From Verrucomicrobiia bacterium (GTDB taxonomy: Bacteria; Verrucomicrobiota; Verrucomicrobiia; Limisphaerales; UBA9464), in contig JAHCBB010000003.1 in assembly GCA_019634635.1 (NCBI GenBank), positions 1 through 64,000 of the forward strand: 64,000 nucleotides of DNA, in the 5' to 3' direction. Under the pieces are notes generated by a model, which searched no databases, was not told where the DNA came from, and was given only the letters and a program-made list of their open reading frames with translations. Each line of letters starts with the position of its first letter. Within the stretch, counting starts at the first letter, position 1. Positions 52,911-61,265 of this stretch are shown one piece after another. Both the position numbers and the translations under genes were made by a program.

Positions 52911-53696
52911 TCATCGGGAAACCTCCGGAGGCGCGTGGTGGTGGTGATACGGGGTCACGTGGATGCCGTAAGCCTGGCGAAGGGAATCCGCGTTCATCAC
53001 CTCCTCCGGGGTGCCCTCGCAACAGATGACGCCGTTCAGCGCGAAGACCCGGGTGGCATGCCGGTACACCATGGACAGGTCGTGGGACACCAGCAACACG
53101 GTGAGCTGCTGGCGCTCATGGATGCGGCGGATCAGCTCGTAGAACGACTGTTCGCCCGGAGTGTCCACACCGGCGGTGGGTTCGTCGAGCAGGAGCAACT
53201 CGGGTTTGCCGAGCAGGCTGAAGGCGATGAGCACCCTCTGGAGCTGGCCCCCGCTGAGCGCGGCGACCGGGCGGTCCAGCAGCGGTTCGAGGGACAGATC
53301 GGGGAGGGCATCGAGCAACTGCCGGTCGAGATGGCGCCGCGACCGCCAGAACCAGTGGCGCGTGGACGGCAGTTTGAGCGCCAGAAATTCGCGAACGCTG
53401 AGGATGAAACTGCGCTCGGGCGTCAGGCGCTGGGGCACGTAGCCCACGCGGCACAGGGTCCGGGGTGTGACCGGGTCTCCAAAGAGCCGGAGGATGCCCG
53501 AGTCGGGCTTCTGCAGTCCCAGCAGGCATCGGAGCAGGGTGGTCTTGCCGCAGCCGTTGGGACCGATCATCGCGACGAGCTGGCCGGCGGGCACCCGGAG
53601 GGAGACGCCACGCAACACGGGAACATCACCAAGGGTGACGTGCAGATCCTGGACCTCGAGGGCGGCACCCGCGCGGTGGAACTGGATGTCCGTCAT
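52911..53696 (-). CDS. znuC: metal ABC transporter ATP-binding protein (ZnuC-type)
   Basis: The 261-residue ATPase of the zinc importer. Walker A GPNGCGKTTLLRCLLG is near residue 43, the signature ALSGGQLQRVLIAFSLLGKP near 148, Walker B LLLLDEPTAGVD near 168 and the switch histidine in LLVSHDLSMVY near 203. The C-terminal tail has HHHHAPPE, a short histidine run that may sense or bind metal. Overlaps the end of znuA by 4 bases (ATGA), so translation is coupled. Confidence 0.95.
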   Translation of the reverse strand: MTDIQFHRAGAALEVQDLHVTLGDVPVLRGVSLRVPAGQLVAMIGPNGCGKTTLLRCLLGLQKPDSGILRLFGDPVTPRTLCRVGYVPQRLTPERSFILSVREFLALKLPSTRHWFWRSRRHLDRQLLDALPDLSLEPLLDRPVAALSGGQLQRVLIAFSLLGKPELLLLDEPTAGVDTPGEQSFYELIRRIHERQQLTVLLVSHDLSMVYRHATRVFALNGVICCEGTPEEVMNADSLRQAYGIHVTPYHHHHAPPEVSR

Positions 53697-54628
53697 GGCG
53701 GGCCGAGGGTCGAGAGGATCACCCGGGCGTTGGCGCGCATCCCGTCCTCGTAGCTCGATGGCGCGAGCCGCCCGGTTTCGAGGGTATCGAGGGCTGCGAC
53801 CCGGATCCCCAGGTCGCGCGCCAGTTGCCGGGCAAGGCGTGCGTCAAACTGGGGTTCGGTGAAGATCGCCCCCACGCGGCGCTCCCGGATCACCCGGGAG
53901 AGGTCGGCCAGGTAACGGGGGGACGGCGAGGTGCCCGGGACCTCCTCAATCACGCCCACCAAGTCCAGTCCGAACCGGCGGCAGAAGTAGGGAAACGCAT
54001 CGTGGAAGGTCACCAGCTGGCGCCGGGTCAATGCGGCCAGTGTCGCCTGCACCTCCCGTTCGAGCGTGTCCAGCCGCGTGACATATCGGGAGGCATTGCG
54101 TTCAAACTCCGGTGCGCGCTGGGGATCCGCCTCCCGCAGCGCGCGCAACAGGTTGGTGACGGCATGACGGGCAAACCAGGGGTCCAGCCAGAGGTGCGGA
54201 TTTGCGGGTCCCTGATGGAGGTGCGGTTCGGACGAATCGCCGAGGTGAATTGCCGGCACCTCATGAATCAGGAGCGCTTCCGGAACGCCGGCCGCCACCT
54301 CCACGACCTTCTTGGCCGCCGTTGGATCCTCGACGGCAATGGTGCGGGCGAACCACGATTCCAGTCCCAGGCCGTTGAGCAGGATGATGTCGGCCGAACG
54401 GATCTTTCGCAGGTCGCGCGGCCGGAACTGGTAGTCGTGTGGCCCGACATCTGCCGGAAGGAGGTTCTCCACCTCCGCCGCATCACCGGCCACATTCGCC
54501 GCCCATGAGTAAAGCGGGGCAATCGAGGTCAGGATGCGGAGGCGCCGCGCCTCGGCGGCCGATCCGGTCAGGAGCCCCCCCAACAAGAATGCCGACAGCA
54601 GCAGCAGGGTGAATCGCAACCGGATCAT
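53693..54628 (-). CDS. znuA: zinc ABC transporter substrate-binding protein
   Basis: A 311-residue periplasmic zinc-binding protein of the cluster 9 family. Signal peptide at residues 1-25 (MIRLRFTLLLLSAFLLGG, cleavage near AEA-RR). Zinc ligands: H in GPHDYQFRP near residue 62, H in NPHLWLDPW near 141, H in TFHDAFPYF near 197 and the aspartate region near 270. Between the first two there is a short acidic/histidine loop (HEVPAIHLGDSSEPHLH), typical of zinc binders. ATG at 54628; the frame continues upstream without a signal-like sequence. First gene of the znuA-znuC-znuB-fur operon. A palindrome TTTGCAAA lies 29-36 bases upstream. Confidence 0.93.
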   Translation of the reverse strand: MIRLRFTLLLLSAFLLGGLLTGSAAEARRLRILTSIAPLYSWAANVAGDAAEVENLLPADVGPHDYQFRPRDLRKIRSADIILLNGLGLESWFARTIAVEDPTAAKKVVEVAAGVPEALLIHEVPAIHLGDSSEPHLHQGPANPHLWLDPWFARHAVTNLLRALREADPQRAPEFERNASRYVTRLDTLEREVQATLAALTRRQLVTFHDAFPYFCRRFGLDLVGVIEEVPGTSPSPRYLADLSRVIRERRVGAIFTEPQFDARLARQLARDLGIRVAALDTLETGRLAPSSYEDGMRANARVILSTLGPP

Positions 54629-54689
54629 CGGGGCAGCGTGACTGCCAGTGGATCGTTTTGCAAATGAACGGCAACGGGGATTCAACGAA

Positions 54690-54720
54690 AAGGCCCGCCG
54701 GTGCGCGGCGGGCCTTCGGA
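54690..54720 (-). terminator. intrinsic terminator after rpsR
   Basis: AAGGCCCGCCG (54690-54700) and CGGCGGGCCTT (54706-54716) form a perfect 11-bp stem with a five-base loop. Read on the minus strand it ends in CCTTTTCG, a short T-run, directly after the rpsR stop. It separates the rpsR-rpmG-dksA-like transcript from the znu operon, which starts about 60 bases further on. Confidence 0.7.
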
Positions 54721-54731
54721 GTGATGGGAGG

Positions 54732-54980
54732 CTACTTCATCAGCAGCATCTGGCGGGCGCGCTTGATGGCGGTGGCCAGGCGGCGCTGGTAGGCCGCCGG
54801 GAGTCCCGTGTACTTCCGCGGCAGGATCCTGCCGTTCTCGGTGACATACTGGCGCAGGAGCGCCACGTTCTTGAAGTCAATGGCGTCAATGGTGAAGTCC
54901 ACCTTGGGTTTGACCCGGGGCGTGCGGGTTGTCGAACGGCGCTTGGACTTCGAGTCGTCGAGCTTGGTCTTGCGGGGCAT
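54732..54980 (-). CDS. rpsR: 30S ribosomal protein bS18, cysteine-free form
   Basis: An 82-residue small-subunit protein. The conserved core DFTIDAIDFKNVALLRQYVTENGRILPRKYTGLPAAYQRRLATAIKRARQM (cited in part: NVALLRQYVTENGRILPRK) matches bS18. Unlike the zinc-binding form it has no CxxC or GNC motif. Three bases separate it from rpmG upstream; it is the last gene of a three-gene operon and is followed by a terminator. Start: ATG at 54980. Confidence 0.95.
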   Translation of the reverse strand: MPRKTKLDDSKSKRRSTTRTPRVKPKVDFTIDAIDFKNVALLRQYVTENGRILPRKYTGLPAAYQRRLATAIKRARQMLLMK

Positions 54981-54983
54981 GGC

Positions 54984-55151
54984 TTACTTGATTTCTCGGT
55001 GGAGGGTGTGTCGCCGGAGGGCGGGATTATACTTTCGCTTCTCCACCTTGTCGGTCTGGAGCTTTTTGTTCCGGCTCGTCTGGTAACGGCTGGGCGACTT
55101 GCCCTCCTTGCGGGCCTCCGTGCATTCAATGGTGACAATTTCTCGCGGCAT
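54984..55151 (-). CDS. rpmG: 50S ribosomal protein bL33, cysteine-free form
   Basis: A 55-residue large-subunit protein. The translation begins [20 protein letters not shown] and ends [14 protein letters not shown], which matches bL33 in both halves ([21 protein letters not shown] in between, cited in part). The zinc-binding form would carry CxxC pairs; here only one cysteine remains and the C-terminal pair is replaced, so this is the C-minus type. It lies 6 bases after the DksA-like gene and 3 before rpsR. Confidence 0.95.
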   Translation of the reverse strand: MPREIVTIECTEARKEGKSPSRYQTSRNKKLQTDKVEKRKYNPALRRHTLHREIK

Positions 55152-55157
55152 GACAGC

Positions 55158-55790
55158 TCACTCCTTTTCCTTGGCAACCGGACGCTCCTCGGCGTCGTCG
55201 TCTGAATCGTCGGACTCCGAGGCGGCCCCCGTCTCGACACTGCCAAGCTGGCCGAGGCGGCGCTGTTTCAGGGCGCCCTCCTTTTCAAGCTGCGCCTGGG
55301 CCTCCACCGTGAATCGGGCCCACGGGATGGCGTCGAGCCGGGCCCGGGGAATCGCCTTGCCGGTCAGCTCGCAAATGCCGTAGGTGGATTTCTCGATGCG
55401 CTTCAAGGCCTCCTCGATCTCGTACAGGGCGTCCTGGTCGGAGGAGAGCAGGCTGAGCGCGAAGTCCCGGTCAAAATTGTCGGTTCCGGAGTCGCCCATG
55501 TGGAGGCTGTAGCTCTCCATCTCGCTTTGGGACTCCTTGGCGAGGCCGCTCATCTGGTCCCGCAGGCGCGCGTGCAGGTCGAGAAGGTTTTGGTAGTACT
55601 TCTGCCACTCAGGCTTGATCCGGGCGATCGGGGTCCACTGGGCCGCACCGCCCTTGGACTGGCTCGCCAGCGGCCTGCCGAGGATGGAGGCCGCGCTGGT
55701 GATGCGGGTCGCCTTGGGACGTGCGGGCTCGGTTGCCGGCGACTTGGCACGGCTGCCGGATTTCGGGCTGGCTCCTTTTTTGACGCTCAC
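55158..55790 (-). CDS. DksA/TraR-family protein lacking zinc cysteines
   Basis: A 210-residue protein of the DksA/TraR family, RNA polymerase-binding transcription factors. A basic, disordered N-terminus (residues 1-70) precedes the coiled coil (about 72-155; KYYQNLLDLHARLRDQMS, EIEEALKRIEKSTYGICEL, in parts) and ends in the globular region YGICELTGKAIPRARLDAIPWARFTVEAQ (in parts). Zinc-finger cysteines are mostly replaced: C-x-x-C is now C-x-x-T, and the second pair is T-x-x-A. This pattern is like the zinc-independent DksA2 of Pseudomonas. The acidic tail (DDSDDDAEE) is an addition. Starts at GTG 55790 and leads an operon with rpmG and rpsR. Confidence 0.85.
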   Translation of the reverse strand: MSVKKGASPKSGSRAKSPATEPARPKATRITSAASILGRPLASQSKGGAAQWTPIARIKPEWQKYYQNLLDLHARLRDQMSGLAKESQSEMESYSLHMGDSGTDNFDRDFALSLLSSDQDALYEIEEALKRIEKSTYGICELTGKAIPRARLDAIPWARFTVEAQAQLEKEGALKQRRLGQLGSVETGAASESDDSDDDAEERPVAKEKE

Positions 55791-56156
55791 GGGCGAGTTC
55801 CCAGGTTGAACAAATCAAGATCTCAGGATTGATCTCCGCCCCAAAATCCGGACGGAATTGGAACGAAGGCCGCGCAACGTATCAAGCAGGACCGACTTGG
55901 CCACAAAAATCTCGGAAAATTGTTATGAGAGGAGTCTCTCAACGATCGGAAGGAGCCCCGGATGGGCGCAAGATTGCGGCCGCGAGGGGGATGCGCGCGG
56001 CCCGGCGCCCGACGCGTGTCAGTTCGTGCGTTTTGGGCTCGTCGTCCGGGAGTGTCCTGACGCGTCCCGGCACACTCCCCTTTCGGAACGGGCTGTTTCC
56101 CGGGGCCAGGGATCGCGGGAACACCGGCATCCACCTTGCAGCACCGGGGGAGCATC
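55791..56156. other. divergent intergenic region, dksA-like and clpB
   Basis: This 366-base gap lies between the minus-strand DksA-like gene and the plus-strand clpB gene. It holds the likely clpB promoter (see separate entry) and a short palindrome TGAGAGGAGTCTCTCA at 55926-55941. No coding frame with recognisable content was seen. Confidence 0.45.
55897..55941 (+). promoter_or_regulatory. possible clpB promoter with overlapping palindrome
   Basis: TTGGCC (55897-55902) and TGTTAT (55921-55926) are separated by 18 bases, a plausible -35/-10 pair. Just downstream the palindrome TGAGAGGAGTCTCTCA (55926-55941) would overlap the start of transcription and could be an operator. It resembles neither the CIRCE element nor a sigma-32 promoter, so the heat-shock regulator cannot be named. 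The leader to the clpB ATG would be about 220 bases. Confidence 0.35.
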
Positions 56157-58775
56157 ATGAATTTCGACAAGTTTACCCTCAAGGCCCAGGAGGCCGTGGC
56201 GGCCGCGCAACAACTGGCGGTCGAGCGGTCCCATCAGCAGATGGATGGCGAGCACTTGATGCTGGCCCTGTCCCGCCAGACGGAAAGCCTGATCCCCCAG
56301 TTGCTGCAAAAGATCGGGGTCACCCTGCCGCGATTGGAATCCGATCTCGCCGCCGAGTTGGGACGGCGGGCCCGCGTCTCCGGCGGCGGGCCCGTCTACC
56401 CGTCGTCTGAACTGCAGCAGGTGCTGGTCGCCGCGGCCCAGGAGGCCACCCGTCTGAAGGACGACTTCGTCTCGACCGAGCATCTGCTCCTGGCCTTGAT
56501 GGAAAAGGGACCTGCCTCGCTCAAGGGAATTCTGACCCGGAACGGAGTGCAGCGCGATGCCGTGATGAAGGCGCTGGTGGAACTTCGCGGCAATCAGCGG
56601 GTCACCGATCCCCAGCCCGAGGCCAAGTTCCAGGCGCTTGAAAAGTACGGGCGCGACCTCACCGCCCTGGCGCGGCAGGGCCGGATTGACCCGGTCATTG
56701 GTCGCGATGACGAGATCCGTCGCGTGATGCAGGTCTTGACCCGCCGGACCAAGAACAACCCGGTGCTCATCGGGGAACCCGGAGTTGGCAAGACGGCGCT
56801 CGTTGAGGGACTCGCCCGGCGCATCATCAACGGGGACGTGCCTGAGTCGCTGAAAAACAAGCGGGTGATCGCGATGGACCTCGGCGCCATGATCGCAGGC
56901 GCCAAGTTTCGCGGGGAGTTTGAAGAGCGGCTGAAGGCGTTCCTGAAGGAGGTCACCGCCAGCGAGGGGGCCATCATCCTGTTCATTGACGAGCTGCATA
57001 CGATCGTGGGTGCGGGCCAGGCCGAGGGGTCCGGCGATGCCGCCAACATGCTCAAGCCGCAACTCGCCCGCGGGGAACTCCGCGCCATCGGTGCCACCAC
57101 GCTCGACGAGTACCGGAAGCACATCGAGAAGGACCCGGCCCTTGAGCGGCGTTTTCAGCCGGTCTACGTGGGGGAACCGTCCGTCGAGAACACCATTGCC
57201 ATCCTCCGCGGCCTCAAGGAGCGGTACGAAACCCATCACGCCGTCCGGATCCAGGACAGCGCGCTGGTGGCCGCCGCCACGCTTTCGCAACGCTACATCG
57301 CCGACCGCTTCCTCCCGGACAAGGCGGTGGATCTTGTGGATGAGGCCGCGTCGCGGCTGCGGATGGAGCTGGACTCCAAGCCGACCGCCATAGACCAGCT
57401 GGATCGCCAGGTGATGCAACTGGAGATCGAACGGACGGCTCTGGCCAAGGAGCGCGACGAGGTGGCGCGGGAAAGCCTCAGACGGCTCGAGGGGGACCTG
57501 GCCAATCTCCAGGAGCGGCAGCGCCAGCTCAATGCACAGTGGCAGAACGAGAAAGCGGCGCTGGATGCCGTCAGCGTCGTGAACGCGCAGATTGAGATGG
57601 CCAAGGCGGATCTGGAGAAGGCCGAGCGGGGCGGCGACCTGTCGGCCGCCGCCGCCTTGAAGCACGGTCGTCTGCCCGAGCTGCAGCGAAAGCTCATTGC
57701 CGCCGAGCAGGCCATGAAGGACCTCCCGGGCGGCGAGCGGTTGCTGTCGCAGGAGGTCACGGACGAGGACATTGCCCGGGTGGTTGCCAGCTGGACCGGG
57801 GTCCCGGTCACCCGCCTGCTGGAGGGGGAGCGTGAGAAACTGGTGAAGATGGAGTCGCGCCTTGGCGAACGGGTCATCGGCCAGCCGGCCGCCGTGAAGG
57901 CGGTGTCGCACGCCGTGCGCCGGGCCCGCTCGGGCCTTCAGGACCCCAATCGTCCGGTCGGTTCCTTCATCTTCCTCGGGCCCACCGGCGTTGGGAAAAC
58001 CGAGCTGGCGAGGGCGCTCGCCGAGTTCCTCTTCGACGATGATCACGCGATGATTCGCATTGACATGTCGGAGTACATGGAGAAGCACACGGTGTCCCGG
58101 CTCATCGGGGCGCCTCCGGGTTATGTCGGTTACGATGAAGGCGGCCAGTTGAGCGAAGCGGTCCGCCGCCGACCCTACTCGGTGGTGCTGCTCGACGAGG
58201 TGGAGAAGGCGCATCCGGACGTGTTCAACGTGCTCCTTCAGGTGCTCGATGACGGCCGGCTCACCGACGGCCAGGGCCGCACCGTGGACTTCAAGAACAC
58301 GATCGTGATCATGACCTCCAACATCGGCTCCCCGATCATCCAGGAATATTTCATGGATGGCCGTTCCACCGTCGGGGCGCGGACCGCCATGGAGGACAAG
58401 GTCCGCGCGGAGCTGCGCCGGCACTTTCGCCCCGAGTTCCTGAACCGCGTGGACGAGGTGATCATCTTCAACAGCCTCGACGAGGCGGAACTCGCCCGGA
58501 TCGTGGACCTTCAGCTCCGGGGTGTGGACCGCCGGCTCCGGGAGCAGCAGATCACCCTCATGGTGGACGATCGTGCCAGGGCCCACCTGGCCCGGGAGGG
58601 ATTTGATCCGCAGTTCGGCGCGCGGCCGTTGAAGCGGGCCATCCAGGAGCACCTGGTGGATCCGCTTGCGGAGCGCATCCTGGGAGGGGAGGTCAAGCCC
58701 GGGGACACGGTCCGGGTCGAGGGCTCCCGTGAAGGCCCGCTGCGGTTTTCGTTGGACGCCCGGCAGGGCGCGTAA
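56157..58775 (+). CDS. clpB: ATP-dependent chaperone ClpB
   Basis: An 872-residue AAA+ disaggregase that works with DnaK to rescue aggregated proteins. The N-domain starts [14 protein letters not shown]. Walker A of the first AAA domain, GEPGVGKTA, is near residue 205, the coiled-coil middle domain spans about 410-520 ([28 protein letters not shown]) and the second Walker [10 protein letters not shown] is near 607. [40 protein letters not shown] (in parts) and the C-terminal [19 protein letters not shown] are typical. GGGGGAG five bases before the ATG at 56157 supports this start. Confidence 0.98.
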   Translation: MNFDKFTLKAQEAVAAAQQLAVERSHQQMDGEHLMLALSRQTESLIPQLLQKIGVTLPRLESDLAAELGRRARVSGGGPVYPSSELQQVLVAAAQEATRLKDDFVSTEHLLLALMEKGPASLKGILTRNGVQRDAVMKALVELRGNQRVTDPQPEAKFQALEKYGRDLTALARQGRIDPVIGRDDEIRRVMQVLTRRTKNNPVLIGEPGVGKTALVEGLARRIINGDVPESLKNKRVIAMDLGAMIAGAKFRGEFEERLKAFLKEVTASEGAIILFIDELHTIVGAGQAEGSGDAANMLKPQLARGELRAIGATTLDEYRKHIEKDPALERRFQPVYVGEPSVENTIAILRGLKERYETHHAVRIQDSALVAAATLSQRYIADRFLPDKAVDLVDEAASRLRMELDSKPTAIDQLDRQVMQLEIERTALAKERDEVARESLRRLEGDLANLQERQRQLNAQWQNEKAALDAVSVVNAQIEMAKADLEKAERGGDLSAAAALKHGRLPELQRKLIAAEQAMKDLPGGERLLSQEVTDEDIARVVASWTGVPVTRLLEGEREKLVKMESRLGERVIGQPAAVKAVSHAVRRARSGLQDPNRPVGSFIFLGPTGVGKTELARALAEFLFDDDHAMIRIDMSEYMEKHTVSRLIGAPPGYVGYDEGGQLSEAVRRRPYSVVLLDEVEKAHPDVFNVLLQVLDDGRLTDGQGRTVDFKNTIVIMTSNIGSPIIQEYFMDGRSTVGARTAMEDKVRAELRRHFRPEFLNRVDEVIIFNSLDEAELARIVDLQLRGVDRRLREQQITLMVDDRARAHLAREGFDPQFGARPLKRAIQEHLVDPLAERILGGEVKPGDTVRVEGSREGPLRFSLDARQGA

Positions 58776-58845
58776 GTTCCGGGCCGGATCGCCGGTGCGA
58801 ACTGCGGCTTGCTGCCGGGTCCGCCGCCGATACGCTTCGCCGGAC

Positions 58846-59979
58846 ATGGGCACCTGGTTCCGATGGCTTGCGCTGACGGCGGCGGCACTCTCGGGGATCC
58901 CCGCGAATGCCGCCGGTCTGCCGTCGGCGCTGGAGACCGCGGCGGGAACGGTCCGATCGGTGGGCCCCGAGGGCCGGGGTCATGAGGCCGCGGCGGCGGC
59001 GTGGTCCGTGCTGGCCGGGGCGCCCGTCGCCGCGGTGCCCGGGCTGCTGGCGGCCATGGACGGCGCCAATGACTACGCGCTGAACTGGCTGCGATCTGCG
59101 GTGGAAACTGTCGTGCAGCGTGGGGCGGCTTCCGGGCAGGTCGTCGCCCTTGCGGACTTGGAAGCCTTTGTCGGTGACACCGGCCACCATCCGCGGGCCC
59201 GGCGCATGGCGTTCGAACTCCTGCAGGGGCAGGATCCCGTCCGGGCCAGCGTGTTGCTGGACCAGTTCCTCAATGATCCGGGCACGGAGATGCGTCGGGA
59301 TGCCGTTGCCCGGCTCGCCGGCCGTGCGGCGGCGCTGGCGGAGTCCGGAGACACCGCGGGTGCGGTGGCGTCCTTCCGCCGTGCCCTGGCAGCCGCCCGG
59401 GAGGCGGATCAGGTGGATGAACTGGCGCAGAAGCTCCGGGGATTGGGTGAACCGGTGGACCTCCGGGAGACCTTTGGCTGGGTGACCCGATGGAAGGTGA
59501 TCGGGCCCTTCGACAACTCCGGCGGTGGCGGGTTTTCCAGCAGCTTCCCTCCGGAGGAATCGGTGGACCTTGCCGCAGAACACGGCGGCAAGGGTGTGAG
59601 GGTCCGCTGGCAGGATTACGAGACCCTCGATGAATATGGGCTCGTGGATTTCAACCGGCCCCTGTCGCCCTTGAAGGAGGTCACGGGGTATGCGTGGACG
59701 GAATTCTGGTCGGAAACCGGGCGGCCCGCCCAGATCCGGCTCGGTTGCAAGAATGGCTGGAAGGTTTGGGTGAACGGACAGTTCCTGTTCGGGCGCGACG
59801 AATATCATCGCGCTGCGGAGATGGACCAGTACCGCCTTCCCTTCGAGCTGCGGCCAGGCCGGAACACGATTCTCGTCAAGTGCTGCCAGAATGAGCAGAC
59901 CGAGGACTGGACGCGGGAGTGGGAATTCCAGTTGCGCGTGACGGATGCCGAGGGAACGCCGATTCGATCCTCAAAATGA
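58846..59979 (+). CDS. exported protein with helical repeats and beta-sandwich domain
   Basis: A 377-residue exported protein that I do not recognise as a named family. Signal peptide at 1-22 (MGTWFRWLALTAAALSGIPANA). Residues 30-195 contain helical repeat-like segments, possibly HEAT-type (GQDPVRASVLLDQFLNDPGTEMRRDAVARLAG, in parts). Residues 205-370 form a beta-sandwich domain (RWKVIGPFDNSGGGGFSSSFPP, AQIRLGCKNGWKVWVNGQFLFGRDEYHR, in parts) like the sugar-binding domain of glycoside hydrolases. It shares a 4-base overlap (ATGA) with the next gene, so the two products may act together. It lies 70 bases downstream of clpB. Confidence 0.7.
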   Translation: MGTWFRWLALTAAALSGIPANAAGLPSALETAAGTVRSVGPEGRGHEAAAAAWSVLAGAPVAAVPGLLAAMDGANDYALNWLRSAVETVVQRGAASGQVVALADLEAFVGDTGHHPRARRMAFELLQGQDPVRASVLLDQFLNDPGTEMRRDAVARLAGRAAALAESGDTAGAVASFRRALAAAREADQVDELAQKLRGLGEPVDLRETFGWVTRWKVIGPFDNSGGGGFSSSFPPEESVDLAAEHGGKGVRVRWQDYETLDEYGLVDFNRPLSPLKEVTGYAWTEFWSETGRPAQIRLGCKNGWKVWVNGQFLFGRDEYHRAAEMDQYRLPFELRPGRNTILVKCCQNEQTEDWTREWEFQLRVTDAEGTPIRSSK

Positions 59980-61223
59980 TGCCCGAAGTGATGACTACGC
60001 GGTGGCGGGTGCTGGTTCCATGGTTGCTGGCCACCGGGCTGCTCGGAGCGGCAGACTGGACTCAGTTTCGGGGGCCGAACGGAGATGGGGTTGCCTCGGG
60101 TGCCCGGGTGCCCGAGCGGCTGGATCCGCAGTCCATCCTGTGGACGGCGCCGCTGCCCGGGCGGGGTCTTTCTTCACCACTGATCATCGGTGACCGGATT
60201 TTCGTGACGGCCACCAGCGGTGCGAAGCAGGACCGCCTGCATGTGTTGTGTTTCAACCTGGCGGACGGCTCCCTGCGTTGGGAGCGCCAGTTCTGGGCCA
60301 CCGGGCGGACGATGACCCACGAAAAGATCAGCGGCGCCACGCCATCACCCGCGAGTGACGGGAGGAGAATCTACGCGCTGTTCTCGTCCAACGATTGCGT
60401 GGCCCTCGACCTCGACGGCCGGCTGGTCTGGTACCGGGGACTGGGTCGTGACTACCCCAATGCCAGCAATTCGCTGGGCATGTCGTCGTCACTGGTGGTC
60501 ACCGACGGCGTCGTGATCACCCAGGTGGAGAACGACGCCGAGTCGTTCACCGCGGGTCTGGATGCAGTCACCGGGGTCAACCGCTGGAAACTGGATCGCC
60601 CCAAACGGTCCAATTGGACCTCACCCGTTTTGATCACGGACCCGGAAGGACGCATCCGGGTCGCCCTCCAGTCCTTTCAGGGAGTGACCTTGGTGGATCC
60701 CAAGACCGGAACCACGGTGGCCAGCTACGCCGAAGGGGCCTCCACGGTACCGTCGTCCACGGTGAGCGGCGGACGTCTGTACGTGCCTTCCCAGGGGCTG
60801 ACCGTGCTTGAGCTGGCCCCCGACGGAACCGCGTTCCGACAGGTGTGGCGGTCCGGACAACTGCGTCCGGGAACGCCCAGCCCCGTGGTGCTGGACGGTC
60901 GCGTGTTCACGCTGAACGACGGTGGCATTTTGACCTGTGCTGACGCGACCGATGGGCGCCGGCTCTGGCAGTTGCGGCTTCAGGGCCCTTTCAGCGCGAC
61001 CCCCGTGGCAGCCGGCGGCCGGCTCTATTGCGTCAACGAAAACGGTGTGGTCCAAGTGGTGGATCCCGCCCGGGTCTCGGACCCCGAAGCGCCCGAGGCC
61101 GCCCAGATCGGGACCTTGGACCTCGGGCAGTCGATTATTGGAACACCATCCATCGCGGCGGACTCTCTCTGGGTGCGCAGTGATGGGCGGCTGTGGCGCA
61201 TTGGGAGCCCGTCGGCCCTCTGA
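59976..61223 (+). CDS. exported PQQ-type beta-propeller protein
   Basis: A 415-residue exported protein with a signal peptide (residues 1-25, cleavage near LLGA-AD). The rest is a PQQ-binding-like beta propeller with repeated strands such as DWTQFRGPNGDGVASG, LVWYRGLGRDYPNASNS, VDPKTGTTVASYAEG, LYVPSQGLTVLELAPDG, ILTCADATDGRRLWQLRLQGP (in parts) and GRLYCVNENGVVQVV. The Trp-docking repeats are eroded compared with true quinoprotein dehydrogenases and no catalytic residues are evident, so it probably binds proteins or polymers. Starts at the ATG that overlaps the previous stop codon. Confidence 0.82.
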   Translation: MMPEVMTTRWRVLVPWLLATGLLGAADWTQFRGPNGDGVASGARVPERLDPQSILWTAPLPGRGLSSPLIIGDRIFVTATSGAKQDRLHVLCFNLADGSLRWERQFWATGRTMTHEKISGATPSPASDGRRIYALFSSNDCVALDLDGRLVWYRGLGRDYPNASNSLGMSSSLVVTDGVVITQVENDAESFTAGLDAVTGVNRWKLDRPKRSNWTSPVLITDPEGRIRVALQSFQGVTLVDPKTGTTVASYAEGASTVPSSTVSGGRLYVPSQGLTVLELAPDGTAFRQVWRSGQLRPGTPSPVVLDGRVFTLNDGGILTCADATDGRRLWQLRLQGPFSATPVAAGGRLYCVNENGVVQVVDPARVSDPEAPEAAQIGTLDLGQSIIGTPSIAADSLWVRSDGRLWRIGSPSAL

Positions 61224-61265
61224 CCGGTGGGCGAACGGCCGTCGGGCACCCGTTCTGCTGCGGCC

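Noticed and set aside
54654..54670. Possible Zur operator upstream of znuA (CGTT...AACG with TTTGCAAA)
   Set aside because: Only an 8-bp palindrome with mismatched flanks; too weak to annotate as a site without comparison to other Zur-regulated genes.
56019..58853. Long open frame (about 944 codons) antisense to clpB
   Set aside because: It is the complement of a highly conserved GC-rich gene; its translation is low-complexity and unlike any protein family.
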